The position numbers and the translations under genes were made by a program. DNA of 64,000 bases, taken from contig NW_004454207.1 in the NCBI RefSeq assembly GCF_000283155.1, positions 11,852,532 to 11,916,531 on the forward strand, given 5' to 3'. Every line of letters begins with the position of its first letter. Positions within the stretch are counted from its first letter, which is position 1. The notes under the pieces were generated by a model that worked only from the letters and a program-made list of their open reading frames with translations, was not told where the DNA came from and ran no database searches. The stretch comes from Ceratotherium simum simum (taxonomy: Eukaryota > Chordata > Mammalia > Perissodactyla > Rhinocerotidae). Of the stretch, positions 47,258 through 58,619 are shown in pieces.

Positions 47258-47345
47258 TCATTTATTCATTCATTCAAACACTTTGAGCCCTTCTTGTATA
47301 TCACACAGTGTTAAATATTTGGCATATAGAGCTATACACAAGAAA
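47258..47345 (-). mobile_element. L2 3' end
   Basis: Reverse L2 terminus abutting the forward L2: TTTATTCATTCATTCAAACA, 'tgagcccttcttgtatatcacacagtg'. Head-to-head arrangement of two L2 ends. Confidence 0.7.
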
Positions 47346-47750
47346 GATAGCCACCCACCCTATGTTGTATGCAGCATGCCAGAAAAGGACACAGAGAAGA
47401 GATGTGCTATATACTTCAGTTTTTCCCCATTGAGAGATGGTAAAAATCCTTATATAATACACTCAGAGATTTATTTTATTTTGTTTGCTTATACATTCTG
47501 GATCTCTCTTCTCCTTGCCATGTCCGAATTGTGGTGATCTTTTTTCATAAGTGTTTGACTTATGCTGTTCTGCTCAGGTATAACACTTTATTTTACCAGG
47601 TCATTTAATTTTATTATTTGCCTTTTTAATTGATCAAAGGCTACTCCAATTTCTATGAAGGTTTGTTGATTCTAACATAACAAATAAAATGCCTGCCACT
47701 ACTAACCTAGGCCTGGCCTTTTTTCCCCTGTTTGCAAGACTACACTGGCC
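47346..47750. other. Unassigned DNA
   Basis: No feature recognised. Confidence 0.4.
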
Positions 47751-47751
47751 A

Positions 47752-47885
47752 ATCTCTCTCTGTCTCCCTCCCTCCCTCCCTCCCTCTCTCTCTCTCTCTC
47801 TATCTCCCTCCCTCTCTCTCTCCCCCACCCCCCGCGCGCGCATGTGCGCGCTTGTGCACGCATGCGTGCATGTGCGTGTGCATCT
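47752..47885. repeat. Pyrimidine tract joined to CG/TG alternating tract
   Basis: About 80 bp of TC/CCCT pyrimidines (47,752-47,831) joined to about 50 bp of mostly alternating pyrimidine-purine sequence (CGCGCGCGCATGTGCGCG and onward, 47,833-47,882), then more TC. The overlapping 85-91-codon frames on both strands are low-complexity translations. Confidence 0.93.
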
Positions 47886-48516
47886 GTCCATCTCTCTCTC
47901 TTCTATGTATTCTGAGTTATTTCCTCATTGGACAGACACATGGACTACATACACTTCCATATAACATCAATAGCCCAGGATTTTCCGTGTAACCATTCAA
48001 TGACCGGTCTGTCAACCATAACCTCATATGGGCCACCACTTTCTCCACCTCCTAGAAACACCAGCGTTATCAGTGTTGACTAATTCAACACATCTTGGCC
48101 CTCCCATCCCCCCACACCTCACTCCTTATATTGGCCACAGACATATTATGTGTTCTACTTCCTGGCATCAACAATTAGAATCTGTACCACACTTTCAAGG
48201 CTCCTGCCTCAGCATACCAACCATGGACAAAAGCCAAAACCAAAGTAAAGAACTGATTTCAACAGTCCAAGACTAAATAAATGTCAGCCCAGCATTTATG
48301 GAAAATGCTAAGACTAGAGGATAACAATGAATTAGCCTAATTCAGAGACTAATAACATTATAGAGTGAATTGTAATCTTGGTACTTCCATGTAATGTGTC
48401 TCAGAGGAGCAAATGTGGATGATCCAGTGGAAGATTTCTACCTCCATTACCAAAATGGTTGAGGTGTTGGTGACAGTTTACAATCAGATACCCAGACTGT
48501 ATTAGCTTTAGCTATC
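47886..48516. other. Unassigned DNA
   Basis: No gene or repeat recognised. Confidence 0.4.
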
Positions 48517-48533
48517 AAGAGTGGCTACGGAAT

Positions 48534-48772
48534 GGGGCTGGCCCCGTGGCCTAATGGCTAAGTTCAGCATGCTCTGCTTCAGCAGCCCAGGTTTGGTTCC
48601 CAGGCATGGACCTACACCACTTGCTGGCAGCCATGCTGTGGCAGCGACCCACATACAAAATAGAGGAAGATTGTCACAGATGTTAGCTCAGGGTGAATCT
48701 TCCTTAAGCAAAAAGAGGAAGATTGGCAACAGATGTTAGCTCAGGGTGACTCTTCCTCAGGAAAAAAAAAAA
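48534..48772 (+). mobile_element. ERE SINE
   Basis: Forward ERE: head GGGGCTGGCCCCGTGGCC, decayed B box (GGTTTGGTTCC), two 3' modules, A tail. A 17-bp duplication AAGAGTGGCTACGGAAT (48,517-48,533) / AAGAGTGGCTATGGAAT (48,773-48,789) with one mismatch. Confidence 0.95.
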
Positions 48773-48789
48773 AAGAGTGGCTATGGAAT

Positions 48790-49074
48790 ACTAAAAGCTC
48801 ACTAGTAGGAAACTCTTTGAATTGATGGATGCAAGACTGACAGCAATAAAAATGTGGAAAGACAAAAAGCAATGGAAAGATGAGCACAAAACCGTAATTT
48901 TTATAGTCTACATATACTTAGAATGCACACATCTATAGTTGTGGTAAATCAATAGAACTAATTGTGTTACTCTCCACAATTAATATTTTATTCTTGAAAA
49001 GCATTTAAAATCCTAGATTAGCAACCACAAAACTTATATTTTACAGCATACTGAATACTACATTTTGTGGAACA
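48790..49074. other. Unassigned AT-rich DNA
   Basis: No feature recognised. Confidence 0.4.
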
Positions 49075-49285
49075 CTTTATAGTGTTCAAGACATATTCAC
49101 TTAATTTATCCCACATAGTCATTTCATGAACCCTTTGAGAACATAAGGCAAGTACTGTTATTCACTTTTTACACATCAGAGAAAGATAATTTAACCAACC
49201 AGCTGCCACTCAGCTAGAAAGTGGCAGAGCCCAAACTTAAATTCAAGGAATCTGACTCCAGGCCACCCGTATGTCTTGCTGCCTC
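49075..49285 (-). mobile_element. MIR SINE
   Basis: Reverse MIR: 'cacttaatttatcccacatagtcatttcatgaaccc', 'aaggcaagtactgttattc', 'cactcagctagaaagtggcagagccc', 'tctgactccaggccacc'. Confidence 0.85.
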
Positions 49286-49689
49286 CCACAAATAACATTA
49301 AAGTGATTAGAGAAGAAAGCTAATTTACAGCAAAACTCATATTTGAGACACAGCTTTGACTTTCCTCTCTTCTCCCTTCCTACTCAGAATTCCTATACTC
49401 TCGGTAAGACTCCTCCCTCTCTGAGGGAAGAAAACTCCTTCACAGGAATGAGTTAGAAAAATACTGACTATGCCCCAGAGATTGCCTTTGCACTGGGAAT
49501 GCCAGGAGAGAGCATTCTTAAAAATAATGAAATGAACTAATAGTGGAATTTCTAGAACTGCTAAAAACAGAGGAAAAGAAATACTTTGAGGGCCCTCAAA
49601 TCATACAAATGCAGGATCATTTCTTCTACTTATGAAGCTGATCCTCTACAGCATTCTCATCAATTTGGGATGCCAGCTGTGGTAAAGTG
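49286..49689. other. Unassigned DNA
   Basis: No feature recognised. Confidence 0.4.
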
Positions 49690-49845
49690 CAAAGAGGTAA
49701 ATAAGGTTTAGCTCTACCACGTACAAGCTCTGTGACCAAGAATAACAAAATCAAATGACTTCTGGCCTCCTTTTCCTCATCTGAAGAATGGAAGTTTTTA
49801 TTTACAGTGTTGGAGTGAAGATAAAACGAGATAAAACTTCATTTC
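49690..49845 (+). mobile_element. MIR SINE
   Basis: Forward MIR: 'tagctctaccacgtacaagctctgtgaccaag', 'cctccttttcctcatctgaagaatgg', 'gttggagtgaagataaaacgag'. Confidence 0.8.
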
Positions 49846-50884
49846 AGAAAAAGGGTGATCATTCTTTTTAATATTTTCAGCTGGTTGTTTTTAGAGGCTT
49901 TTATCCTAAAATCAAGTTACTTCCTTTCCCAATGTTGTTATTCTAGAAGCAGCCCCATAAATTTTATAATTTACTGTTAGCATTATAAAGAAAGAGCAAC
50001 TCATCTAATATAATGAATGTGTTATAAAATTCATTTTTATAACTTTGAGAATTATCTAGGAAGCTTGGGAATTAGCATGACTTCAAATTATTCAAAACAC
50101 GGGGTTTTTTTTGCATTTCCTGATTACAAAGAAGTCACCTAGCATATTTAGCATAACATATGCTACTATTGATTTAGATAGATACATGTAGATATTATTA
50201 TGTGTGTGTATCATACAAACATCCAACTTCTAAAGTGTAAACCCATCAAGTTTATTAACTCCATCCCATTTCCCTCAGGGATTATCATGTTTCAACAGTC
50301 CTTAGGGCACACATCTGGCAATTTGTCTTACAATGTTAACTTTCTCCAACTTTGATGGTATGTATTCATCCTTCTGTGCGGTGTAGATTTGAGGAGCCCC
50401 AGGAGGCTTGTCTTATCATATAATTTCTTCCTTCTCCTGGCCAGCATAAGTTTTGTAGCTTGGATTAAACAAACATTAAATGTCTAACTACCATCTACAT
50501 AAAAATACAAATATTCCTTGAGGATATTATCATTTTTATCATATCTTGTCCTTAACTCACATGATTTTTTTCAGCTCTTAACTAAAAACAATGTCCTGTG
50601 AAGATGGGACACAGAGAACCACCTTTGAAATTTGGGAGGTTAGTAAGTTAGGTGTAGAACGTAGGACACTTACAAGAGTGAGTATGTATGGGTGTTTTAT
50701 TAAGAGCGCAGTAAAAGAGAGGATATCATTAAAGCTTGTCACATACAGTGTTGCTTTCCTACTCAGCATATATTCCCTATTCCACCCTCCAAACAGCACC
50801 CCAATTTGCTCCCTTGCCCCTTTGCAGCTCGTGTGCCTCAGGATAAGCCAACTCTATCCCCAGGTCCCAAGATAGGCCTAACTG
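49846..50884. other. Unassigned DNA
   Basis: No repeat named. A 94-codon plus frame at 50,591-50,875 overlaps a 73-codon minus frame. Neither has a recognisable domain. Confidence 0.4.
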
Positions 50885-51310
50885 GACTAAAAGTAATCTA
50901 GTCTTCCTCCTTGCAAGTGATTGGTTCAGAAATGTGCACACGACTCATTGAGGGCCAAGGATATTTCCAATGAGAGGTCTTTGCCGGGGTGGGTCCCAGG
51001 TTAATCATTCTTCATTTTTCTGGGAGGGCTTTCAGAGGAACTCTTCCTTCTTTTCCTTTTACATGCCACCATGCACAAATGTAATGTCCAGTCACAGGGA
51101 AAAGCCAACACTCAGAAGGAAGTAGAGCAAAGAGAATCACGGGGAAATGGAGCCAAAGCCACTGGATGAAGTGTCCCTGAAGCCCACCTCACCATTGCAT
51201 TCCTCCATGTGTAAGCCAGTACATTTCTTCACTGTATACATCTGGTGGAGTTGGATTTTTTGTGACTTGCTGCCAATGCAGCCCAAATGATATGGAGCCA
51301 AAGACAAAAT
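50885..51310 (+). mobile_element. Possible LTR, MaLR/ERVL-like
   Basis: 'gtgattggttcagaaatgtgcacacgact', 'aaggatatttccaatgagaggtctttgc', 'ttctgggagggctttcagagg', and a 3' part 'gtgtaagccagt', 'ggtggagttggattttttgtgacttgctgcc' resemble an old LTR with a disrupted terminus. Confidence 0.4.
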
Positions 51311-53110
51311 GTTGTGTTGCATGGGTCCCACAGCCACTGTGCTCTGAGCAGGCACTTAAAAAAAATCACAGGCATCTATGCCATCTGTCACTTGCTATAA
51401 GTAAAAGCTAGACAGAAAAAAGACACGTGACTGTCCAAGGCATTGCTGTGCAACTGACAAAATCTAGGTTGAAATATTCCTGTCTCTACTATCCTGACAC
51501 TTTTCTTTCCCTGGATTGCATTTTTTTTCACTATTAAGACTGTCTATAAACTGGGGAAATGTTCTACAAAAATGTCACCTTCATTTTGCAATAATTTGAA
51601 TACATAATTATTCATCCACCTAAGAAAAACAATCCATTTTAAAAAATTAATTATTGAGTACATAAAGTGCTTTCATTCTTAGAATCCATAATGTGAATTG
51701 GCTGGATCATAATTAATGCTTTCTAGCGTGATTCTTATAAAGGTGTTTCTCCAATCAGATCTGACAGCCTACTTGCCCAACTTGGCTCTTATGCCTTCAA
51801 GATCTTAATAAAACAGAAATGAACTTGAAAGTTGTTCCAAATAAGAATGTAAAATTAAATATAGCGTTTCTGCCTGATGTCTAATATTTTTATTTACCTA
51901 ACCGATATTGCTAATGTCGCAACAGGAAAAAATATATTATTTTTAAGTTGTTTTTGCCCACAAAGCTATGCCTTAATCCCTTCCAAAAGGAACAGTTAGA
52001 TCCTGAATGGGGGCAACCTTAATACAATTGCCTTTTGCAATCTCTGCCCTACACTTTTTTACTCTATTATATATGCACAGCTTTATTTTTATAGTAAAAG
52101 AATGTTTATAATGGTTGTATTAAATAAATTTTGAAGCCAAAATATGTAGTATAATAAATTACCAATAATATAATAAATATATAGGATTCTATCTTGGTCT
52201 ACATCCAACGGACTAATTATTAATCTATTTAAATTGATTATAAGATAGGATTTCTGAGTAGATGACACTCTCCAGTCAATATGAACTATTTGGGAAAAGA
52301 CAAGAAATGTCTCAATATATATCTATAATTGATATTTTTTTAACTTGATATAAATGCTTGCTATTAAAATATTACAATTCACTCCCAACACCTTTAGATA
52401 GAAGCCTGCATTTGGAGCCTCTACATTTAGAATCTTCTGGAGGCAATTCCCTCTGATAATATAGTTTCCACCCCTGTAGTAAACTCTTTGACTAACATTG
52501 CCCATGTGAGTTTATGTTAAGGTTCTTGTGACCCAATCTGCCACCTGGCCCAAGAAGGATTTCTCTCAATCCGTTGCTACAGGTTGTATTTGTCTGGTTG
52601 CCTGTTGCAGGTAGGGCCATTATCTTCCATCAGTTTAAGAGACAGATGCTGGTGCTCCCAAAGGTCAACAGAAAAGTGTGAATTCATACGGACATCCCCT
52701 CAAACAGGTCCTCCTTATCTTTAAAATAAAGAGACTCAATAACAAATAGGATATGTATACATATGGCCAGGTATCAATCCCATCTGTAGGCCAAGAACAA
52801 GGCCATATTGGTCTTAAGCAACATTTAACAATAAAAGGAATAGAGAGTCAGTAACTCTTTAGTTCCAGTTTCTCATGTTTGCTTTCACTATTTGTTTCAC
52901 TAATAGTTTTCATTCACTATTTGCATTACTTTGCAGACATGCTCAGATAGACACACTGACTCAACCATGGAAGTGAGTTTGTGAATGAAGTTAAATGAAA
53001 ACATTGCAAGAGAAAACTCGAGATTTAGTATGCTTGCTTTCTGCATCTGAAAGCCCTAAGTAAGTGTCCACAGACAAGGGCCCCACTCCACATGATTTCA
53101 GAGTTTAAGT
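51311..53110. other. Unassigned AT-rich DNA
   Basis: About 1.8 kb without a recognised gene or named repeat. Very AT-rich around 52,060-52,350. Confidence 0.4.
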
Positions 53111-53122
53111 AAAACATTCAAC

Positions 53123-53362
53123 GGGCCGGCCCGGTAGCGTAGTGGTTAAATGCACGTGGTCCGCTGCTGACGGCCCGGGGTTCGGATCCCAGGCACGCAC
53201 CAAGGCACCGCTTGTCAGGCCATGCTGTTGCGGTGTCCCATATAAAGTGGAGGAAGATAGGCACAGATGTTAGCCCAGGGCCTGTCTTCCTCAGCAAAAA
53301 GAGGAGGATTGACATGGATGTTAGCTCAGGGCTGATATTCCTCACAAAAAAAAAAAAAAAAA
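53123..53362 (+). mobile_element. ERE SINE
   Basis: Forward ERE: GGGCCGGCCCGGTAGCGTAG head, intact B box GGTTCGGATCC, two 3' modules, 18-A tail. Flanks AAAACATTCAAC (53,111-53,122) and AAAAAATTCAAG agree at 10 of 12 positions. Confidence 0.95.
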
Positions 53363-53374
53363 AGAAAAAATTCA

Positions 53375-54480
53375 AGAAGAAAATCTCGGTTATTTAAAAT
53401 TTACCTTTTTTGCATATAAAGGTTTATCCTGTAGAGACATAAAACATTGATTGCCACAGTGCAGGTTGTTTCTCTGTTCCCTAACTACCACCATCAAAAT
53501 GATTTGACAAAAATATTGGAGTAAGGAAATCTAATTTAGAACAAGAAGGATTGGGAATTGGGTGTAAAAAAGGATCTGCTGACTTAGTAGGATTTTAAAC
53601 ACTAAAGATATTTCAAAAGGAGAGCTTTAAAGATAAAGATATAAAATTACCCATCCTCTAAGACTTGGGTAAACTACTAATATAAGAAATAGTAAATGAA
53701 ATAGGACTCAGGAAGGCTCCTGAGACACTGCTTGTCAAAAACAAACAAATGAACAAAAAGAAAAAAAAAACTTTTTACAATTCTATGAATCCTCCAGAGA
53801 ATGCTACTTGGTATCAAATAGAATATTGTAAGCGCCATAAAACAAAATTATGGGAATTTGCGAAGAAAATGGCATCTGCTCTTTAAGAAGTGAGAGGATG
53901 TCAAAAAGATTTCGATAATGAGCTGAACAGATAACATTTGCCTTTCTATTAAAATCCCTAACCTAACACAATCCATTAGCATTAATGCAGAAACCCAAAA
54001 GAAGTATTTTCAGAGTCATGAGACAAATCAAATTATGTTTTTTGGACAAATAAGTTTTAGGGGGAAGTGTCTTGTGGAAAACGCCAGGAATTGTGAAAAG
54101 AAACTTTATTTCCATTTAAAATACAAGCACAAAAACATGCTTTAAAGGCAAATGTTGGACACCTGCCACCTTTACAATACAGATGAATTCCCAAATATCT
54201 AACTGTCCAGATGTTTTATTTTTAAAGCAACCCAGTGGTACAAAACCTGTCAAAACAATGGATTCCATACCATATGCCCATTCTCCTAAAACTGTAAAGT
54301 GGAAGTCCTTTCCACTTGCCTCAAGTCTTACTGAAATTACACCATGGAGAAAGAAGCAAGAGTGGAGTTATAAATCACTGCTCTGTCAAGTCCAAACCGA
54401 AAGGCAAGCATGTAAATTGCTCTGAGGCTAAAAAAGATTCCTCCCTAAGGCAGAAGAAAGAATGTTTGCTTACACCTTTA
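53375..54480. other. Repeat-poor DNA
   Basis: No repeat or gene recognised. Contains an 80-codon frame (54,183-54,425) without a known domain. Confidence 0.4.
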
Positions 54481-54795
54481 TAAATAAAGTTCTGTCAAGC
54501 TGTGAGGAAAATATACTCATATTCATAGGGGTAACCAGGGAGCCAGCCTTGTGAATCTCCAATATAATCTATTTCCACACAAAGGACATGCTCACCAGCT
54601 TCCTCCTGGGACAGTAAATAATCGCTAATCATCCCAGATGGTGTGAATCTAAACTTGTCAGTGACAGATAATAAATCAGGGCATTCTGATGTGTGCCGTG
54701 CTATTACAGTTCCAATGATTTCACACCTATGGGACATTCAAACTGCTAAGTAGCATAATTAGTTACAGATAATTCCAAGACATTAATCATGCTTG
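54481..54795. promoter_or_regulatory. Candidate conserved non-coding element
   Basis: Repeat-free block with several strong motif matches: E-box CAGATG (54,635-54,640) overlapping GGTGTGAA (54,640-54,647), TGACAGATAA (MEIS-type plus GATA core, 54,662-54,671), a full T-box half site TTCACACCT (54,720-54,728) inverted to the first, and TAATTA (54,756-54,761). A minus frame (54,495-54,737, 80 codons) has protein-like composition but is preceded directly by an in-frame TGA. Motifs are seen; function is inferred. Confidence 0.3.
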
Positions 54796-55735
54796 GGATA
54801 AATCCTTAGAACAAACATCGAAAATATGCTTTATCATATATATTACCAAATGTTTGAAAGGGACTAATTTGGTACTGGGCTTGTAAGCATGCAGGCATTT
54901 AAGATGAAAAGCATTTTTTAATACCTAGAAATAATATTCCATCAGACATTTTATAAAATAAAGTACCCTTCCACAACCACCTTTTCAATTTCTCAAGTTT
55001 TGCTCAAACAAGAAGTTTAATTTTATATTCAAGAGAAAATGAATTTGAGTTTTGTTCAACTGTTTTTTTAACAAAATGCAACTGTCCTGTTATCAAGAAA
55101 AGCAATATCCACCGCAAGAATAATTGTGAAGCAAGTGAATTTTGTTTTGGGATCTGTTTCTCGTGTTTACTTCAGCATTTTATCTTACTTTCACAAAACA
55201 TGTCCTGTAAAGCTTCCCAGAGTCCTCCAATCTAAAGCCCCATTCAGGAATGGACCTCTGGTCATTGATTTTCCTCAATCTCCCTTCAAAACTTACTCTT
55301 ATGTCCCATTCTCTCAGAATCTAGTTCTTCACTAGCTACTCCCAGTAACCAAGCCATATCCAAGTATTGACAACTGAGAACACTTCAATGAAAACTTGTC
55401 TTCCCCAATATTATAGGTGCATTTTAAACTGTTAGGCTTGAACATAAGGAGAGAGTTTGAGGTGCGCTATATTGGTCTAAGGGGACCTCACGAATCATGA
55501 TACATGAGCAACTAGCTTATGTCTAGAGTTGGCCATGGGGTTAAAGGCCAACCCAGGGTATGTGAGCTACCAACGTGAGTTGTTGCAAGTATTCAAAAGC
55601 ACCATATGCTGAGAATGCCATAGAGCACTTACGTGTGTTTCCTCTAGATGTTCCATAAATCATCTACCATCCAAAACCATAAATCCACTCTTCTAGATTA
55701 TATATCCTTTCATAACGTCTATGGGGGACTCTCCA
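54796..55735. other. Repeat-poor DNA
   Basis: No repeat or gene recognised. AT-rich. Confidence 0.4.
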
Positions 55736-55739
55736 ATTC

Positions 55740-56010
55740 AGAACATTTTAACTTTTACAAAATTAAATCTGTTAATCTGTTCATTCTTTTTCTTTAGTGT
55801 TTTAGATAACTCTTGAAAATGTCTTCCCCTCCCATAAATTAAAGGAAATATTCCCTTGAGTCATTTCCTAGTACTTTTACTTTTTAAATTAATATTTGAA
55901 TCTTCAGTCTATGTGGAAATTATTGTGGCTATGGCATGAGTTGAGTATATAACTTTATATTTTTCCAAATTGGTAGCATATTGCCCTAACACCATTAATT
56001 TAAAAAGTCA
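55740..56010 (-). mobile_element. Probable old L1 fragment
   Basis: Antisense text: 'cagtctatgtggaaattattgtggctatggcatgagttgag', 'tatatttttccaaattgg', 'gccctaacaccattaatttaaaaagtcaatcttttt', the order of an old antisense L1 segment. Confidence 0.5.
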
Positions 56011-56024
56011 ATCTTTTTGTTCCA

Positions 56025-56400
56025 AATTCTCATCAATAGGATATAGAGTAAATCAATTAAAACATAGCTATATGATGGACTACTATGTAGCTTTTAAAAC
56101 AATGAAGTTGCTCTACGTGTAATGCCAACAATGTATAGATTGAACAGTTACAATGAAAAAAGCAAATTGAAGTATGCATGTGACCCTATTAAAAATAAAA
56201 CTTCTCCCTAGATATAAAGCTATATGCACATTTGTATAAATATTTAAAAAATTCTATAAAGGCATACAGATCAAACTGTTACGGCTACACCTGACAATCA
56301 GGATTAGGGATGGAGAAAAATCTTCTTTTTCCAACTATTTATACTTACATAATTTTTAAAATGTATTTATAATAAGCATATACATCTTTTGAATTTTAAT
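56025..56400 (+). mobile_element. Old L1 (L1ME-like) 3' end
   Basis: Forward: 'catcaataggatatagagtaaatcaatt', 'gatggactactatgtagcttttaaaacaatgaagttgctctacgtgta', 'gaaaaaagcaaattgaagtatgcatg', 'cacatttgtataaatatttaaaaa', 'attagggatggag'. Typical order of an ancient L1 end. It abuts an opposite-strand L1 piece. Confidence 0.65.
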
Positions 56401-57134
56401 GCAAATCTTGCAAACCAGAACAATTCTTTAATGTTAACCAATAGTATAATCAAAATATACCTTCCAAATCACTAAATTCATAGAAAATTTACTTGATGAG
56501 AACCTCCTCTCTCTTTCTTCCTTACCTTTATTGAGTTTAGCCTCAGAGGTTTTGGAGTTGTTACTACAGCTAGCCTATGGTGACTACTTACATTCTACTT
56601 AGGAAAATAAGATATGCGTATGAAAAGTTAAGAGATCAAAGCAGGATATGTGTACAACGCTCCTGCTGGTAAGGACCGTAGGAATGATATTAGGAAGAAA
56701 TCCCCAAAAGAGTTTTATATAAAGCATAGGATGGAGCTGGTCAAGTTCTGGTGTGTAGAGGGAGGGATTGGGGAGGGAGGGAGTGTGTGAGTAGAGTGTA
56801 GAATCAGGAAAGTAAATATATTAAATAGATGAGTCTCGCTGGAGTAGAATATTTTTATTAAGAAGCAGTGGAGTTAATTCTGAAAATGTAGGTTAGAACT
56901 TAACTACAAAGAACCCTCAATGTCAGCCCAAGGGTGTTGAAATTTGTCATGCAGAGCCAGTATGACAAATAGGTACTATTTGTCATGTAAATACCAATTG
57001 CTAGGGAGGACTACCTTTCAACTAGGTTGAGAGAGATTCTCAAGTTATAACTCAGTATCAGTAACAAATAGCTTCATGATCAATTAGCAATGTCTGACAT
57101 GGGCTAATGAGGGAAGCATTGTTCTGTGCTAGAT
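56401..57134. other. Unassigned DNA
   Basis: Includes a short GA/GT-rich tract at about 56,757-56,800. No gene recognised. Confidence 0.4.
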
Positions 57135-57470
57135 ATGTGCTAACTCTGCTAGAGGAAAGGAGGTTTTTGAGATGTAGAGAAATAGATCTGACGGTGTTTT
57201 TGAAAAATAAACAGGACCTAATCTTGGTGAGATAAAGAAGAGAGATGGCACAATAGAGCTTGGTGAGGCTTGAGGGAAAGGAGGAATCAAAGGTGGGCCT
57301 AAGGTTTTGAGCCCTGAGTCCTAGAATGTTGGTAGTATTTTCAGAAACAGATAATTTAGAAAAGAGTTCATTTTCAGGGAGAAGATAATGAATTCACGTT
57401 TTTTGAGCTGGTGGCCACATGAAAATGTGTTGCAAGAAGTTTGGGGTAGAATATTGAAAATGCAGAATTA
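57135..57470 (-). mobile_element. L2 fragment
   Basis: Reverse L2 ORF-region text, diverged: 'gaggaatcaaaggtgggcctaaggttttgagccc', 'ttcattttcagggagaagataatgaattcacgttttttgagctgg'. Parallel to the better copies at 40,320 and 62,815. Confidence 0.55.
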
Positions 57471-57874
57471 AATAAAAAGGGAAGCTCTTTTTTCCTTTCC
57501 TCTTCAAGAAGGCATAGTGGTGGAGGAGAAAAACATTCATGACCTACTTACAAATCATCCCAAACTCAAGTTTCAAGAAGGGGATTGCTTAATGACCCAC
57601 TGGCAGAGTAAAATAAAAAATTGCTTATTTTTTCTTCTCGAAAAAAATAATGTTTTAAAGAATACAGTTTTGTAAGGCAATGATAGTCAATTCTTTTTAA
57701 ACTTCACTATAAAAATTATAAAGATAAACTATTTTATAATTTTTAAAGTTTATATTACTTAAAATTCTAGCTTGACTTCCTTTTAATCAAACTGAAGTTT
57801 TAGCTTCATTTTGAGTTTGTATTTGGAAGAAAAATTTACCTGGAAAATCCACCCGTAATGAGGCCAGATGTGTG
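57471..57874. other. Unassigned AT-rich DNA
   Basis: No feature recognised. Confidence 0.4.
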
Positions 57875-58100
57875 CATGGTACAATTCAAAGTCCTTCCAC
57901 AACTGCTTATTTGAGCTTCACAATTTTCTAGTGAGGAGATAAGGCTGGAGTTATAACCACCACTCTACAGATGGATCCAAATGGTACCCAGAGAGGCAAT
58001 ACAGTTTACCTAAAGCCCATACAGAAAGTTAGTGACAGAATCAGGGTAAGAATTGAGGTCTCCTAACTCCAAATCGTGCTGTTTATACAACATCACAGAC
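57875..58100 (-). mobile_element. MIR SINE
   Basis: Reverse MIR: 'ttatttgagcttcacaattttctagtgaggagataagg', 'cactctacagatggatcc', 'agcccatacagaaagttagtgacagaatcaggg', 'ctcctaactccaaatcgtgctg'. Confidence 0.7.
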
Positions 58101-58384
58101 TTTCTGCCATATTGAAATATTTGGTTTCATATCGGCTTTTTAAGATGTTACATATTCTTATTTTTCATAAACAGTCTGATAGTGGGTTCCTTGTCTATTT
58201 TTTCTATTAAATTGTGTTTATTTGCCCCCAAAAGAACACGGTTATGCCCTTTATGAAAGTTCGAGGCATAGTCTATAATACTCTCAAGAAAGATTTATGA
58301 TCTCACACAACATTTTACTCCTGTCAGTAAAATAAGTGGTGAGATAAAGTGGTTTCGATTACACAATGAAAGTGTTGCCTTATT
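58101..58384. other. Unassigned AT-rich DNA
   Basis: No feature recognised. Confidence 0.4.
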
Positions 58385-58398
58385 TCAAAGGCAGTCTT

Positions 58399-58604
58399 TT
58401 TTTTTTTATTTTATTTTATTTTTCCCCCCTAAAGCCCCAGTGGATAGTTGTGTGTCATAGCTGCACATCCTTCTAGTTGGTGTATGTGGGACGCGGCCTC
58501 AGCATGGCCGGAGAAGCGGTGCGTCGCTGCGCGCCCGGGATCCGAACCCGGGCCACCAGCAGCGGAGCGCGCGCACCCAACCACTAAGCCACGGGGCCGG
58601 CCCC
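58399..58604 (-). mobile_element. ERE SINE, short form, young
   Basis: Reverse ERE of about 206 bp: T-rich tail with TTTTA units, C-run, linker, body, antisense B box GGATCCGAACCC, CG-rich head and terminus GGGGCCGGCCCC. It lacks the two 3' modules seen in other copies. A perfect 14-bp duplication TCAAAGGCAGTCTT (58,385-58,398; 58,605-58,618) and well-kept CpGs mark a recent insertion. Confidence 0.96.
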
Positions 58605-58619
58605 TCAAAGGCAGTCTTA

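Noticed and set aside
47085..47537. 150-codon frame, the longest in the window
   Set aside because: It starts within an L2 fragment, runs through an opposite-strand L2 end, and shows no domain, splice context or coding-like composition.
47634..47992. Overlapping frames on both strands rich in Ser/Pro/Leu or Arg/Glu/Gly
   Set aside because: Translations of the TC/CCCT simple repeat.
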